The notes beneath the pieces are model-generated. The model made no database searches, was not told where the DNA came from, and worked only from the letters and a program-made list of their open reading frames with translations. This document shows, one piece after another, positions 24,654 through 32,962 of a DNA stretch of 33,114 nt. The DNA lies in the NCBI GenBank assembly GCA_002720975.1, contig PBIX01000099.1:1-33114 (forward strand), written 5' to 3'. The DNA is from Planctomycetota bacterium (lineage in GTDB: Bacteria > Planctomycetota > UBA1135 > GCA-002686595). A program made the position numbers and the translations under genes. Position 1 is the first letter of the stretch; every line of letters begins with the position of its first letter.

Positions 24654-27458
24654 ATGAGGATGTGGACGCCCCGTGGTGGGGGCTGGACACGGAGCCTGGT
24701 CTCCGGGTGGGTGGTATGGACCCTGCTCATGGCCTCTGCGCCCCTCACGGCGAGCCCTCAAACGGCTTCCATTGGGGAAGTCCAGGTGGCGCTGGCGGCT
24801 CGGCAGGAGCAGATTCCTGGTGATCCCGACCCCACGGGTGCCACCATTGAGGCCGCCCTGCGACGCTCGGAGCTCGCCCGCCAGCGCGCGGGTGAGGTGC
24901 ACGCCCTGCTGGAGGGTCTAGAAGGTCAGGCCATGCGCGACCAGGCCGATCAGGCCTTTGCCAGCACGCCCGACAGCACCGCCCGGGTCATGCTCCTGCG
25001 CGCGGGCCGCTCGACTCCACCGGGCCTTGCGGGTGCGCGCTCGGACCGGCGCGGGGACCGACGGCTGGAGGCGCGCGCCTGGGTACAGGCGGGCTTCGAC
25101 CAGGAGCCTGAATTGTGGCTTGGACTGCTGCGCGGAGTGCTGGAGCCCGAAGGGGCCGACACCGACAATGAGGTTCTGTCGGCCACCCTGCGCGTCGTCG
25201 GCGAGCTGGGCTGGTTCGAGTTCGGCCCGGCCATGGCCAAGAGCCTGGGTGCGGAGGATGCGCGAACGGTCGAAGCCGCCCGCCGCGGTCTCTTCAACCT
25301 CTTCGGCCGCTGGTTTGATACGAACGCAGAGTTTCTCGAGGCCTGGCCTGCCCTGGAAGGTCGCGACACGGCCTGCCTCTCCGTTGGGGAGCTGGCGGCG
25401 CTTGAGGCCCGCGTGGATGAGCTGACGCTCGGCATGCTCGAGTTGAAGTTGCCCGCCCAGAATGGACCGGGCCCCGCCGCGCCCGATGGGGAGGACTCTC
25501 CGGAGGCCCAGGCTCTGGCGGCAGCCCAGGCCGAGGCTCAGGTCGCAGAAGCCCAGCGCCGCCTGGCCCTGGTGCAGGAGCTGTTTGCCCAGGGTCATCC
25601 AGGCGTGCGCGCCCAGCTGGCGGGCATGGTGCGTGAGGCGGTCGGCCGTCGTGCTTTGGGAGCCGACGGTGCCATCGACCTGCTGATCGGACGCGTGACC
25701 AAGGAGACGAACCCGGCTGCCTTCCATGCTGTTCTTGTGGCACTGCTTGAGCTGGTCGAGGGCATGTCCGCCGAAGCCGAGAAGATCGATCGCCTGCGTG
25801 CTGCACTCCTCGATCCCGCCGTGACCGTGCGCTTGGAGTTGGGGGACACGGTGGTCACAGCCCTCTCCCGTCTGCCGTGGACGGCTACTGGTCCCAACGA
25901 TTTCAGTGCGGGCATCGGACCCAGCGCTCAGCTCTTGGCGCGGCTGTCAGCCTCTGACCGCCCTGTGGATTACGATCGGTTGCACATTGCTCTGGCGGCC
26001 CACGCGGGTCTTTGTCAGAACGCGTTGCAGGCACGTGCCGGTGAATCCCAGGAGCCGGTCTTGAGCTTGTGGCAGGTGCGCGGCTTGCATCGCGCACCGG
26101 AGGGTTCGGAGGATCCGGCAGTTGACCCGGTACCTGACCCGGGCCTGACCCTGACTGCCCTGCTGACGGATGCGACCCTGCCCCTTGAGGTCCGCCTGGA
26201 TCTTGTGGCCGCGAGCCCTTACTTCCTTGAGATCCTGCCTCTGTTCGGAGCCCTGGAGGGCGAACACGAGCGTGCCCAGTCCCTACGGCTTGAGCTGGCC
26301 CTTCTCGACGCCCTTGAGGTGGCTCTCGTCCATGGCCACTTCCCCGGCGAACCGTTCCTGACCCCATTCGGCGAGTATCTGGATCAGGTCATGGGGGGCA
26401 CCTCGAACGAGTTGATCCAGAGGATCGTCGCTCTTCTTGGAAATGCCGATCTGGATGCTGTCCTGGAGGAGGTCGGCGAAGACGCGACCGCGCCTCCGCG
26501 TCGCTTGCGCCGTGCGCTGCTCGTCGCGGTGGAGTCGCGCCTTCTGCCAGGCTTGGCTGCTGCGGAGCCGGTCATGCAGTTGCGCTATCTCGAGCTGCTG
26601 CCCCTGTTGCCTCCAGCATCGCGCTGGGTCGAGGGCTTGAGTGCTTCACCGGTCTTCGACGCGTTGCTCGACAGCAATCAAGGCCGTCCCTCTGCGACCC
26701 TGGCTGCGTTGATCCACCATCTCGGTGCGCCGTCAGCGGACGCCGCCTGGGTTGCGAACGCCGAGGCGACGTTGAGTCGCCTGACGACGGTGCCCCCCGG
26801 GGATGAGCCCACCCCGCCCGGGAACCCTGAAGAGCCGGTTCGGGCTCCGCTGCCGGAGCACCGCCTGCGCCTGGTGGTTGGCTGGATCTCCAATTGGCCG
26901 TCCGATGCGTTGACTGCCTTGACGGCCGCGACCCGCGCTCAGACCGTCGACTGGTTCCTGACAAGTCTCATGCAGTCCGATGGGGGGCTGGCGGCGGCTG
27001 GTTCGCGTTCGACGGCGCTTCAGTTCATTTGGGAGCAGGCGATGGCCGGGTCCAGCGCGGAGCTCACCGAACGGGTGGTGGCGGTCTTCGCTCCCCTCCC
27101 GGCTCTGACTGCCGAGGAGAGCTATCCCATTCCGGCAGAGGATGCCTGGCGCCACTTCGGAGGCCTGATTGACAACCTCGAGGCCCACACGGTTTGGCTC
27201 ACCCGCCGCGACGAGCTCCAGGCCCTGCTGACTCCCGAGCCTCCACCTGTTGCCACGGAAGATCCGCCGGTGGTCGACCCGGTCGTGGGCGAGGGTGACG
27301 AAGGCGATGGTGAAGCGGATGAGACCGAGGGCGACTCAGACGAAGCTGACGAGGGTGCCGGAGATGACGGCGGGACCGACAGCGAAGGCGAGGTCACCGA
27401 TGGGGACTCGGGCACGGCTGATGGTGGGTACTCCCCGACCATCCAGACCCGGCCCTGA
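24654..27458 (+). CDS. Large exported helical-repeat protein with acidic C-terminus, unknown function
   Basis: From ATG 24654 the product has 934 residues. The N-terminus (about 1-38) is a signal peptide: basic MRMWTPRGGGWTR, hydrophobic SGWVVWTLLMASAP, then a small-residue region. The body is almost entirely alpha-helical by composition (Leu, Ala, Glu-rich), with irregular helical pairs that could form a HEAT/ARM-type solenoid; no enzymatic motif is visible. The last 65-70 residues are a low-complexity Asp/Glu/Gly tail with almost no basic residues. An earlier in-frame GTG at 24582 would put non-signal sequence in front and is rejected. I do not recognise a family. It probably acts in the periplasm or at the surface. 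Confidence 0.7.
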   Translation: MRMWTPRGGGWTRSLVSGWVVWTLLMASAPLTASPQTASIGEVQVALAARQEQIPGDPDPTGATIEAALRRSELARQRAGEVHALLEGLEGQAMRDQADQAFASTPDSTARVMLLRAGRSTPPGLAGARSDRRGDRRLEARAWVQAGFDQEPELWLGLLRGVLEPEGADTDNEVLSATLRVVGELGWFEFGPAMAKSLGAEDARTVEAARRGLFNLFGRWFDTNAEFLEAWPALEGRDTACLSVGELAALEARVDELTLGMLELKLPAQNGPGPAAPDGEDSPEAQALAAAQAEAQVAEAQRRLALVQELFAQGHPGVRAQLAGMVREAVGRRALGADGAIDLLIGRVTKETNPAAFHAVLVALLELVEGMSAEAEKIDRLRAALLDPAVTVRLELGDTVVTALSRLPWTATGPNDFSAGIGPSAQLLARLSASDRPVDYDRLHIALAAHAGLCQNALQARAGESQEPVLSLWQVRGLHRAPEGSEDPAVDPVPDPGLTLTALLTDATLPLEVRLDLVAASPYFLEILPLFGALEGEHERAQSLRLELALLDALEVALVHGHFPGEPFLTPFGEYLDQVMGGTSNELIQRIVALLGNADLDAVLEEVGEDATAPPRRLRRALLVAVESRLLPGLAAAEPVMQLRYLELLPLLPPASRWVEGLSASPVFDALLDSNQGRPSATLAALIHHLGAPSADAAWVANAEATLSRLTTVPPGDEPTPPGNPEEPVRAPLPEHRLRLVVGWISNWPSDALTALTAATRAQTVDWFLTSLMQSDGGLAAAGSRSTALQFIWEQAMAGSSAELTERVVAVFAPLPALTAEESYPIPAEDAWRHFGGLIDNLEAHTVWLTRRDELQALLTPEPPPVATEDPPVVDPVVGEGDEGDGEADETEGDSDEADEGAGDDGGTDSEGEVTDGDSGTADGGYSPTIQTRP

Positions 27459-27471
27459 CCTCTTCAGGGCC
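27451..27471 (+). terminator. Hairpin overlapping the stop codon of the large helical protein gene
   Basis: GGCCCTGA (27451-27458) pairs perfectly with TCAGGGCC (27464-27471) around a 5-base loop. The stop codon TGA is inside the stem. There is no T-run after it, so it may be a weak or Rho-assisted terminator, or an RNA end-protecting hairpin. Confidence 0.4.
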
Positions 27472-27497
27472 CGATGGCCGGGATCCCAAGCGTTCCC

Positions 27498-27525
27498 TTG
27501 ACTCCTTCCCACTCCACCCTAGAAT
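27498..27525 (+). promoter_or_regulatory. Sigma-70-type promoter of the initiator tRNA
   Basis: TTGACT at 27498-27503 and TAGAAT at 27520-27525, separated by 16 bases, each match five of six consensus positions. The predicted start of transcription falls a few bases before the mature tRNA 5' end. It is the best promoter in the window. Confidence 0.8.
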
Positions 27526-27539
27526 TCCCGCACAAGTGT

Positions 27540-27616
27540 CGCGGGGTGGAGCAGTCAGGCAGCTCGTCGGGCTCATAACCCGGAGGTCGCAGGTTCGAAT
27601 CCTGCCCCCGCTACCA
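27540..27616 (+). tRNA. Initiator tRNA-Met (anticodon CAT), CCA encoded
   Basis: The 77-base sequence folds as a complete cloverleaf: acceptor CGCGGGG/CCCCGCT, D stem GAGC/GCTC, anticodon loop CTCATAA, T stem GCAGG/CCTGC with loop TTCGAAT, discriminator A and encoded CCA. Initiator hallmarks are present: three consecutive G-C pairs next to the anticodon loop (GGG with CCC), an A11-U24 pair in the D stem, and an unpaired first acceptor position. Here that position is C1 opposite U72, not the usual C1 opposite A72. It has its own promoter and a strong terminator. Confidence 0.98.
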
Positions 27617-27625
27617 TCTAACACC

Positions 27626-27660
27626 AAGAGAGGCCGCAATTTGCGGCCTCTCTTGCGTTT
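27626..27660 (+). terminator. Rho-independent-type terminator of the initiator tRNA
   Basis: A perfect 12-base stem (27626-27637 with 27643-27654, AAGAGAGGCCGC and its complement) encloses the loop AATTT. It lies 9 bases after the tRNA CCA end and is followed by a T-containing stretch, TTGCGTTT. Confidence 0.85.
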
Positions 27661-27695
27661 GGGAACACGCAGGGGTGTGCCAAGGAGTGTGACAC

Positions 27696-27749
27696 GTGGC
27701 ACGTATCTACCTGCGCGGCCACTCCTTCGCCTTCGATATCGTCGGCTAA
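27696..27749 (+). pseudogene. 17-codon open frame resembling the start of a tyrosine recombinase
   Basis: An AAGGAG site at 27682-27687 precedes a GTG at 27696 by 8 bases, and the frame then reads VARIYLRGHSFAFDIVG before TAA at 27747. The opening 'ARIYLRG' followed by an aromatic/hydrophobic stretch resembles, from memory, the first strand of many integrase N-termini. The position, 80 bases downstream of a tRNA 3' end, is where tRNA-targeting integrases usually sit. No further integrase sequence follows. It could equally be a translated leader peptide or chance. Confidence 0.35.
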
Positions 27750-27851
27750 TCGATCGACCGCATGACGGACGTCCAACTTGGTACCATCGCCTTCGCCCCG
27801 GGGAGTGGGCAATCGCAGCCTAGGTTGCCCGACCCGCACCCGAGCACTCTT

Positions 27852-27858
27852 GGAAGGA
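27852..27858 (+). promoter_or_regulatory. Shine-Dalgarno site deciding the start of the propeller/heme/ankyrin gene
   Basis: GGAAGGA lies 8 bases before the ATG at 27867, where a signal peptide begins. The frame is open further upstream (from 27762), but that start lacks a comparable site and would hide the signal peptide. Confidence 0.7.
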
Positions 27859-27866
27859 CGGACACG

Positions 27867-30800
27867 ATGAAGCACGACGACCTGCGGGGGATCACCCTTG
27901 GCCTCTGCGCCCTACTGGGCGGCACCCTTGTGGCGCGGGCGGGCGAGGAGCTCGAGTCGCATTCGATGCCCGATGGGGTGGGCCACCCCGCCTTCCTGTC
28001 TCCCCATGCCGGTCCGATTGCCGTGCGCGACGGCCGCGTGTTCGTGGTCAACACGCCCGCGGATACGCTCGATGTCATCGACGCCACTTCGGGGGACGTC
28101 GCTGCGCGCGTGGCCGTTGGGATCGACCCGGTAGGCGTGGCCGTGCGTCCAGACGGGAAGGAGGTTTGGGTCTCGAACCACGTGTCGGACTCGGTCAGCG
28201 TGGTCGACGTCGACGCGGCGAGCGAAACCTACCTGACCGTGATCGCCACGGTGCAGGACCTCGACCGGCGTACGCGGGCGACGCGCTTCGACGAGCCCGT
28301 GGGCATCGCCTTCGCGTCGAACGAGAAGGTCTACGTCGCGCTCTCGTCTGAGAACCAGGTCGCGATCGTCGACGTGCACTCGCGTGAGGTGACGGGGCAC
28401 CTCGACATTCCCGCCCAGGACCCGCGGGCGCTCGTCGTCCGTGGAGAACGCCTCTACGTCATCCCCTTCGAGTCCGGCAACCAGACGCAGCTCTCCGGCG
28501 GGACCCCGCCCCTCGACGGGGACCTCGTGACCTTCGACGCGTGGGAGCACAGCGTCGCCAACAACAACGTCCTCTCGCTTGGGCACGTCGTCGACCTGAT
28601 CCTGCACCCGCGCGTCCCTGACCGCGACCTGTTCGTCTTCGACACGACCACCGACCAGCGCGTCCGGACGGTGTCGACGCTAGGGACCCTGCTCTACGGG
28701 CTCGCCGTCGACTCCGGCGGCCAGGTGTTCATCGCCCAGGCCGACGCGCGCAACGACGCCAACGGCCGGACAGGGACCGAGGGGCACGGGCTTGCCGAGA
28801 TGGAGAACCGCGCCTTCCTCAATCAGATCTCCCGAGTCCCGGCGACGGACGGATCTGAGGCGACGCGCATCGACCTCGAGCCCCTGCCCCCCGAGCATCC
28901 CGCGCGGGGCGAGGCCCTGGCGACGCCCTTCGCGATCGAGGTGTCGGCGGACGATGCCACGCTCGTCGCCACGGCAGCGGGCTCCGATCGGTTGTTCACG
29001 GTAGACGCCAAGAGCGGCGAGGTGCTGGGCTGCGTGGAGACGGGCGCCGTGCCGCGCGGGATCGCCCTCGAGTGCGATGTTGCCGGGGCGCCCGCGCAGG
29101 CCTGGGTCCTGAACGCCGTCGCGAACACGGTCTCGCTGGTCGACCTCGCGGACCACGCCCGGCCGAAGGTCGTGGACACGGTGCGGCTCGAGGATCCGAC
29201 CGACCCCGTCCTCAAACGGGGCCGGATCGCGTTCGAGTCGGCCGAGGCGTCGACGACGGGCACGTTCTCGTGCGCGAGCTGCCACCCGGACGGGCACACC
29301 GACCAACTCCTGTGGGTGCTCGATACCCCGGTCGTCACCGGTGGCGACCAGATCATGCCGCGCTCGACGATGCCGGTCCGCGGCCTGCGCGACACCGAGC
29401 CGTATCACTGGGACGGGATCCCCGGGGATCCTCACGGCGGGAGTAACAGCGCTAGCGTGTACGCCCACGTCGCGCCGAAGAGCGACGTGTTGGATCCTGT
29501 CGGGAGCATCCGACACCTGGTGGACGCGGGTCTGGCCTCGACGATGCGGCACGTGGACGCGGAGAGTGAGCGGGGCGAGTTCTCCGAACGGGAGCGCGAC
29601 GCTCTGGCGCGCTTTCTCCTGGAGATCAGTTACCCGCCCGCTCCCAGGCGCGCGTACGACGACTCGCTCTCGAAACGCGCGCGGGAGGGTTTCGAGCTCT
29701 TCCACGTCTGGGGCGACAACGATCCGAAGCAGGTCGAGCGCAACGTGTGCGGGGACTGCCACCGCATGCCCTTCTTGGTCAGCACGAACACGCCCGGGAC
29801 CGGCATGGACGCGCCCACCTGGCGCGGCGCGTACGACCGCTGGCTGATCCTGCCGCAGGGCCGGCTGAACATCATCGACTTCGACTTCTACGAGCGCGTG
29901 GCCGAGCGGGGCGCGCCGGAGCGGGAGATCTGGCAGTTCTCCTGGGCGGGCCGCCGGCGCTTCGACGCGGTGTGGGACATGGTGCTCGAGGGTAGCACTG
30001 GGTATTCCGGGGCGTTCGCGCGGCAGGTGACGCTGAACGCGGACACGGCGAACGCGGCCCAAACGGCGGGTCTGCTCGTCGCCCTGGAGTTGGCTGCCGC
30101 CGAGGGCGCGGTCGTGTTGCAGGGGGAGGGGACCTTCCTCGGCGGCGACGAGCCCCGTCGAGTGGCGCTGGCCTTCCGGGGCGGCGATTACGTGGACGGG
30201 GAAGAGCGCTACACGCGGGGGGAGCTGGTCACGTTCGCGCAGACGGGGCTCTTCGTTGGCACGTTCACTGCGCGTCACGGCGTGCGCACGGGCCTAAAAC
30301 ACCAGCAGCCGGCGCTGTGGACCGCTGGCCAGATCCAGGCACAGTCGGGCCATCAACGCTTCCCGGTCCTGCACGTGGACGAGGACGTCATGGTTCTCGC
30401 CGGCCGCCACCTCAAGCGCGGCGCGCGACTCGTGGTCGACGGCCGCCAGGCGGACGGGAAACTGAAGTGGAATGGCGAGCGCGTCGAGGTGCGCCTGGAC
30501 GAGCTGCCCGAGGTCGGCGTCCACTTCCTGCAGACCCAGAACCCGGGCGGGCACTTCAGCAACGAGCTGCTCTTCCACGTGGTCCGGGACCGCGCGGCGA
30601 AGGAGGCCCTGGAGGAGCGACTCGTCACCGAGCGCGCCGCGCCCGGAACCGCCTTCCGCAGCGCGGTCGAGCGCGGTGAGCTCGGGGTGCTCCGTCGCCT
30701 CGTGGAGCGCGGTGTCGACGTGAACGCGCGGGTTGACCCCGACGGCTCGACGCCGCTCAGCCTGGCAGCCTTCCGGGGGCACGCGGGCGTGGTCCAGGTG

Positions 30801-31097
30801 CTGCTCGAGCTAGGCGCGGACGTCTCCAGCACGAATCGTGACGGGGGCACCGCGCTGCACACCGCCGCGTTCCTGGGCGAGCTCGGGATCGTCGACATCC
30901 TGCTCGAGGCGGGCGCCTCGGTCGATGCGCGCAACGCGCGTGGTGAGACGCCCCTCGTCGTCGTGTCCGGCCGCTGGGACGAGGGGCTCGCGGGGATCTA
31001 TCGATTCCTCGGCAATGCGAGCGGACGGGTGTTCGACCCCGAAGAGCTGCGGAAGGCCCGCGCCCGGATGACGTCGCGGCTGAAGGAGGAGCGGTGA
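27867..31097 (+). CDS. Exported YVTN-type beta-propeller/di-heme cytochrome c/ankyrin fusion protein
   Basis: The 1076-residue protein has a signal peptide (about 1-25). Residues about 35-440 are YVTN/NHL-like propeller blades (VFVVNTPADTLDVIDATSGDV, VWVSNHVSDSVSVVDVD). CASCHPDGHTDQLLW carries the first heme c site at C469-H473, followed by MPVRGLRDTEPYHWDG, typical of the MauG/cytochrome c peroxidase-like group. CGDCH at 628-632 is the second site. After a beta-rich region (about 700-920), residues about 927-1034 form three ankyrin repeats (DGSTPLSLAAFRGHAGVV, GGTALHTAAFLGELGIV, RGETPLVVV). An exported redox enzyme with C-terminal ankyrin repeats is unusual; the repeats may dock a partner. 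The substrate is unknown. The region is extremely rich in CG dinucleotides. Confidence 0.88.
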   Translation: MKHDDLRGITLGLCALLGGTLVARAGEELESHSMPDGVGHPAFLSPHAGPIAVRDGRVFVVNTPADTLDVIDATSGDVAARVAVGIDPVGVAVRPDGKEVWVSNHVSDSVSVVDVDAASETYLTVIATVQDLDRRTRATRFDEPVGIAFASNEKVYVALSSENQVAIVDVHSREVTGHLDIPAQDPRALVVRGERLYVIPFESGNQTQLSGGTPPLDGDLVTFDAWEHSVANNNVLSLGHVVDLILHPRVPDRDLFVFDTTTDQRVRTVSTLGTLLYGLAVDSGGQVFIAQADARNDANGRTGTEGHGLAEMENRAFLNQISRVPATDGSEATRIDLEPLPPEHPARGEALATPFAIEVSADDATLVATAAGSDRLFTVDAKSGEVLGCVETGAVPRGIALECDVAGAPAQAWVLNAVANTVSLVDLADHARPKVVDTVRLEDPTDPVLKRGRIAFESAEASTTGTFSCASCHPDGHTDQLLWVLDTPVVTGGDQIMPRSTMPVRGLRDTEPYHWDGIPGDPHGGSNSASVYAHVAPKSDVLDPVGSIRHLVDAGLASTMRHVDAESERGEFSERERDALARFLLEISYPPAPRRAYDDSLSKRAREGFELFHVWGDNDPKQVERNVCGDCHRMPFLVSTNTPGTGMDAPTWRGAYDRWLILPQGRLNIIDFDFYERVAERGAPEREIWQFSWAGRRRFDAVWDMVLEGSTGYSGAFARQVTLNADTANAAQTAGLLVALELAAAEGAVVLQGEGTFLGGDEPRRVALAFRGGDYVDGEERYTRGELVTFAQTGLFVGTFTARHGVRTGLKHQQPALWTAGQIQAQSGHQRFPVLHVDEDVMVLAGRHLKRGARLVVDGRQADGKLKWNGERVEVRLDELPEVGVHFLQTQNPGGHFSNELLFHVVRDRAAKEALEERLVTERAAPGTAFRSAVERGELGVLRRLVERGVDVNARVDPDGSTPLSLAAFRGHAGVVQVLLELGADVSSTNRDGGTALHTAAFLGELGIVDILLEAGASVDARNARGETPLVVVSGRWDEGLAGIYRFLGNASGRVFDPEELRKARARMTSRLKEER

Positions 31098-31210
31098 GGC
31101 CCCGCCCTCGTCCTCCCAAATTCGAATCGGTGGCGGTAGTCTGGCGAAGTCGTACGGCCTCCGGTACGCACGCCCAGGCGCCCCACCCTTCTTCTTAGGT
31201 TTTTTTTAGC

Positions 31211-32962
31211 ATGGTCTCTCTTGCTCTTGTTCTGAGTCTCGCCGTCCTCGTCCCCCAAGATGTTGACGAGAAGTCCAGCCCCTTCGACGGGCTGCGTTGG
31301 TCGGGGGACCAGCCTGAGGTCCAGGTGGATGGGACTTGGTACGAGCCCGTCGCGATCGACGGGGTAGACGTCGAAGAGATCCTCACCCTCGCTGACACGT
31401 GGTCCCCTGGGCGTGAGAAGCGCTTCGCGGAAGACCTCGTCCCCATCCTTATGAGGCTTGAGTGGAAGGGTGACCGAGTGGTCGATCTTGACCTTCGCTC
31501 TCTAGAGGACGGCTCAGCTGTTCGGATAGAGGGCGTGGAGATGACGCGGTCGAAGCGTGAGGCCTTGCGTGCATCGAGGAACACGAGGGAGTCAAGCGGT
31601 GCTCGTCGTCCCTCACCTCCTACGAGCATCTCTAGAGAAGACGCTCGCGCAGACATCGAAGCCTTCGGTGCTGGGCTCAAGGATCAGTTCGCTTACTTGG
31701 GGCTCGGTGAGGTCGACCTTGACCGTGAGCTGGCTCAGATACGTGAAGGCATCGACGGAGGCCAAGTCGACATCCTGGAGCTGCGCCTCGAGCTGCATCG
31801 ACTCCTCATGCGCTTTGGTGATGGACACGCTCAGGTCCGCTCGAACCTCCCTCTTGGTCAGCGCGGTGACAAGTACCTGCCCTTCTTGCTCGTCGAGGCG
31901 GAGGGCGGCGTCGTCGCGGTGCTCCCTGATCGCTCGGCCTTGGTCGAGCCGGCCGCACCCTTCGTCCGATCGATCGACGGTAAGACGATGGACGAATGGA
32001 TTGAACTGGCGCGACCCTACATCGCGAACGGCAGCCCGCAGCTTGTCCGCCGACGCGCCCTCGGCGACATGCGCGAGATCGACAGGGTGCGCCGCGTCCT
32101 CGGGGAAGAGACAGGCGCGCCGCTCAAGGTGACGTTCTCGACGGAGGATGGGAGCGAGACGGTGGAGCGAGAGCTCGAGCTCTCATCGCGCCGACCTACC
32201 TATGGCGATTGGCCGCGCTCACAGAGCGAGCTCCTCGAAGGGGACATCGGCTATCTGCGCATCGCCCAGATGAATGGGGATGTCGACTCTCTGCATGAGG
32301 CGATGGAGGAGTTCGTCGACACCGAGGGGCTCATCGTCGACGTGCGCGGCAACGGCGGCGGGACGCGCGAGCTCCTGCTCGCGCTGGGTGGATACTTGAT
32401 CGGTCCCAAGGAGCCTGCGGTCGTCGGCAACATTGCTCAGTACCGCCTCTCGGAGCGCTTTGATGAGGATCACTTGGAGGCACGCTACATGCACCGGCCT
32501 GATTGGGATGGGTGGAACGACCGGCAGCGCGAGGCTATCGAAGCTGCTGCTGCTACTTTCAAACCGGAGTGGCAGCCGGTGGGTGAGTTCAGCGAGTGGC
32601 ACTATCTCGTCATGGACCGCACCGGTCACCCGGCAGAGTATTTCTACGACCTGCCGGTCGTGGTGCTCTCCGACTCGGGCTGCTTCAGCGCTACGGACAT
32701 CTTCCTCGGTGCTGTTGAGCTTCTCCCACGCGTGACTCTGCTTGGCGCTGCTAGCTCTGGCGGCAGCGCGCGCTCGCAGTCTTTCCGACTGCCAAAGACA
32801 GGGTTTGAGGTGCGCTGCGCTTCGATGGCGTCCTTCCGTCCGGACGGCAGGCTCTATGACGGCCGGGGCATCGAGGTCGACGTCGAGGTGCTCCCTGCCC
32901 CAGAAGATTTCCTGCGGGCTGGTGGTGACGCTCAGCTCAAAGCAGCGCTTGAGTCATTCTGA
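31211..32962 (+). CDS. S41-family peptidase-like secreted protein
   Basis: The 583-residue product has a short signal-like N-terminus (MVSLALVLSLAVLVPQ). The C-terminal two thirds match the S41/tail-specific protease core: FGDGHAQVRSNL near 207-218, GYLRIAQM, GLIVDVRGNGGGTRELLLALGGYL near 374-393, and SDSGCFSATDIF, where S493 is the likely nucleophile. The general-base Lys expected shortly after cannot be assigned with certainty, so activity is unproven. No PDZ domain is obvious. ATG 31211 follows an 8-base T-run without a Shine-Dalgarno sequence. By eye the GC content is lower than in the preceding gene. Its end overlaps the convergent gene by 9 bases. Confidence 0.85.
   Translation: MVSLALVLSLAVLVPQDVDEKSSPFDGLRWSGDQPEVQVDGTWYEPVAIDGVDVEEILTLADTWSPGREKRFAEDLVPILMRLEWKGDRVVDLDLRSLEDGSAVRIEGVEMTRSKREALRASRNTRESSGARRPSPPTSISREDARADIEAFGAGLKDQFAYLGLGEVDLDRELAQIREGIDGGQVDILELRLELHRLLMRFGDGHAQVRSNLPLGQRGDKYLPFLLVEAEGGVVAVLPDRSALVEPAAPFVRSIDGKTMDEWIELARPYIANGSPQLVRRRALGDMREIDRVRRVLGEETGAPLKVTFSTEDGSETVERELELSSRRPTYGDWPRSQSELLEGDIGYLRIAQMNGDVDSLHEAMEEFVDTEGLIVDVRGNGGGTRELLLALGGYLIGPKEPAVVGNIAQYRLSERFDEDHLEARYMHRPDWDGWNDRQREAIEAAAATFKPEWQPVGEFSEWHYLVMDRTGHPAEYFYDLPVVVLSDSGCFSATDIFLGAVELLPRVTLLGAASSGGSARSQSFRLPKTGFEVRCASMASFRPDGRLYDGRGIEVDVEVLPAPEDFLRAGGDAQLKAALESF

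Noticed and set aside
24918-25806. Long minus-strand frames within the large helical protein gene
   Set aside because: Low-complexity Arg/Pro/Gly sequence expected from the reverse of a GC-rich Ala/Leu/Glu gene.
28680-30278. 532-codon minus-strand frame opposite the propeller/heme/ankyrin gene
   Set aside because: Arg/Val/Pro-rich shadow without motifs; the plus strand carries the CXXCH sites and the signal peptide.
31117-31140. TTCGAATCGGTGGCGG as a possible duplicated tRNA 3' end (att site)
   Set aside because: Only a short TTCGAATC core matches the T-loop; the rest differs from the tRNA 3' end.
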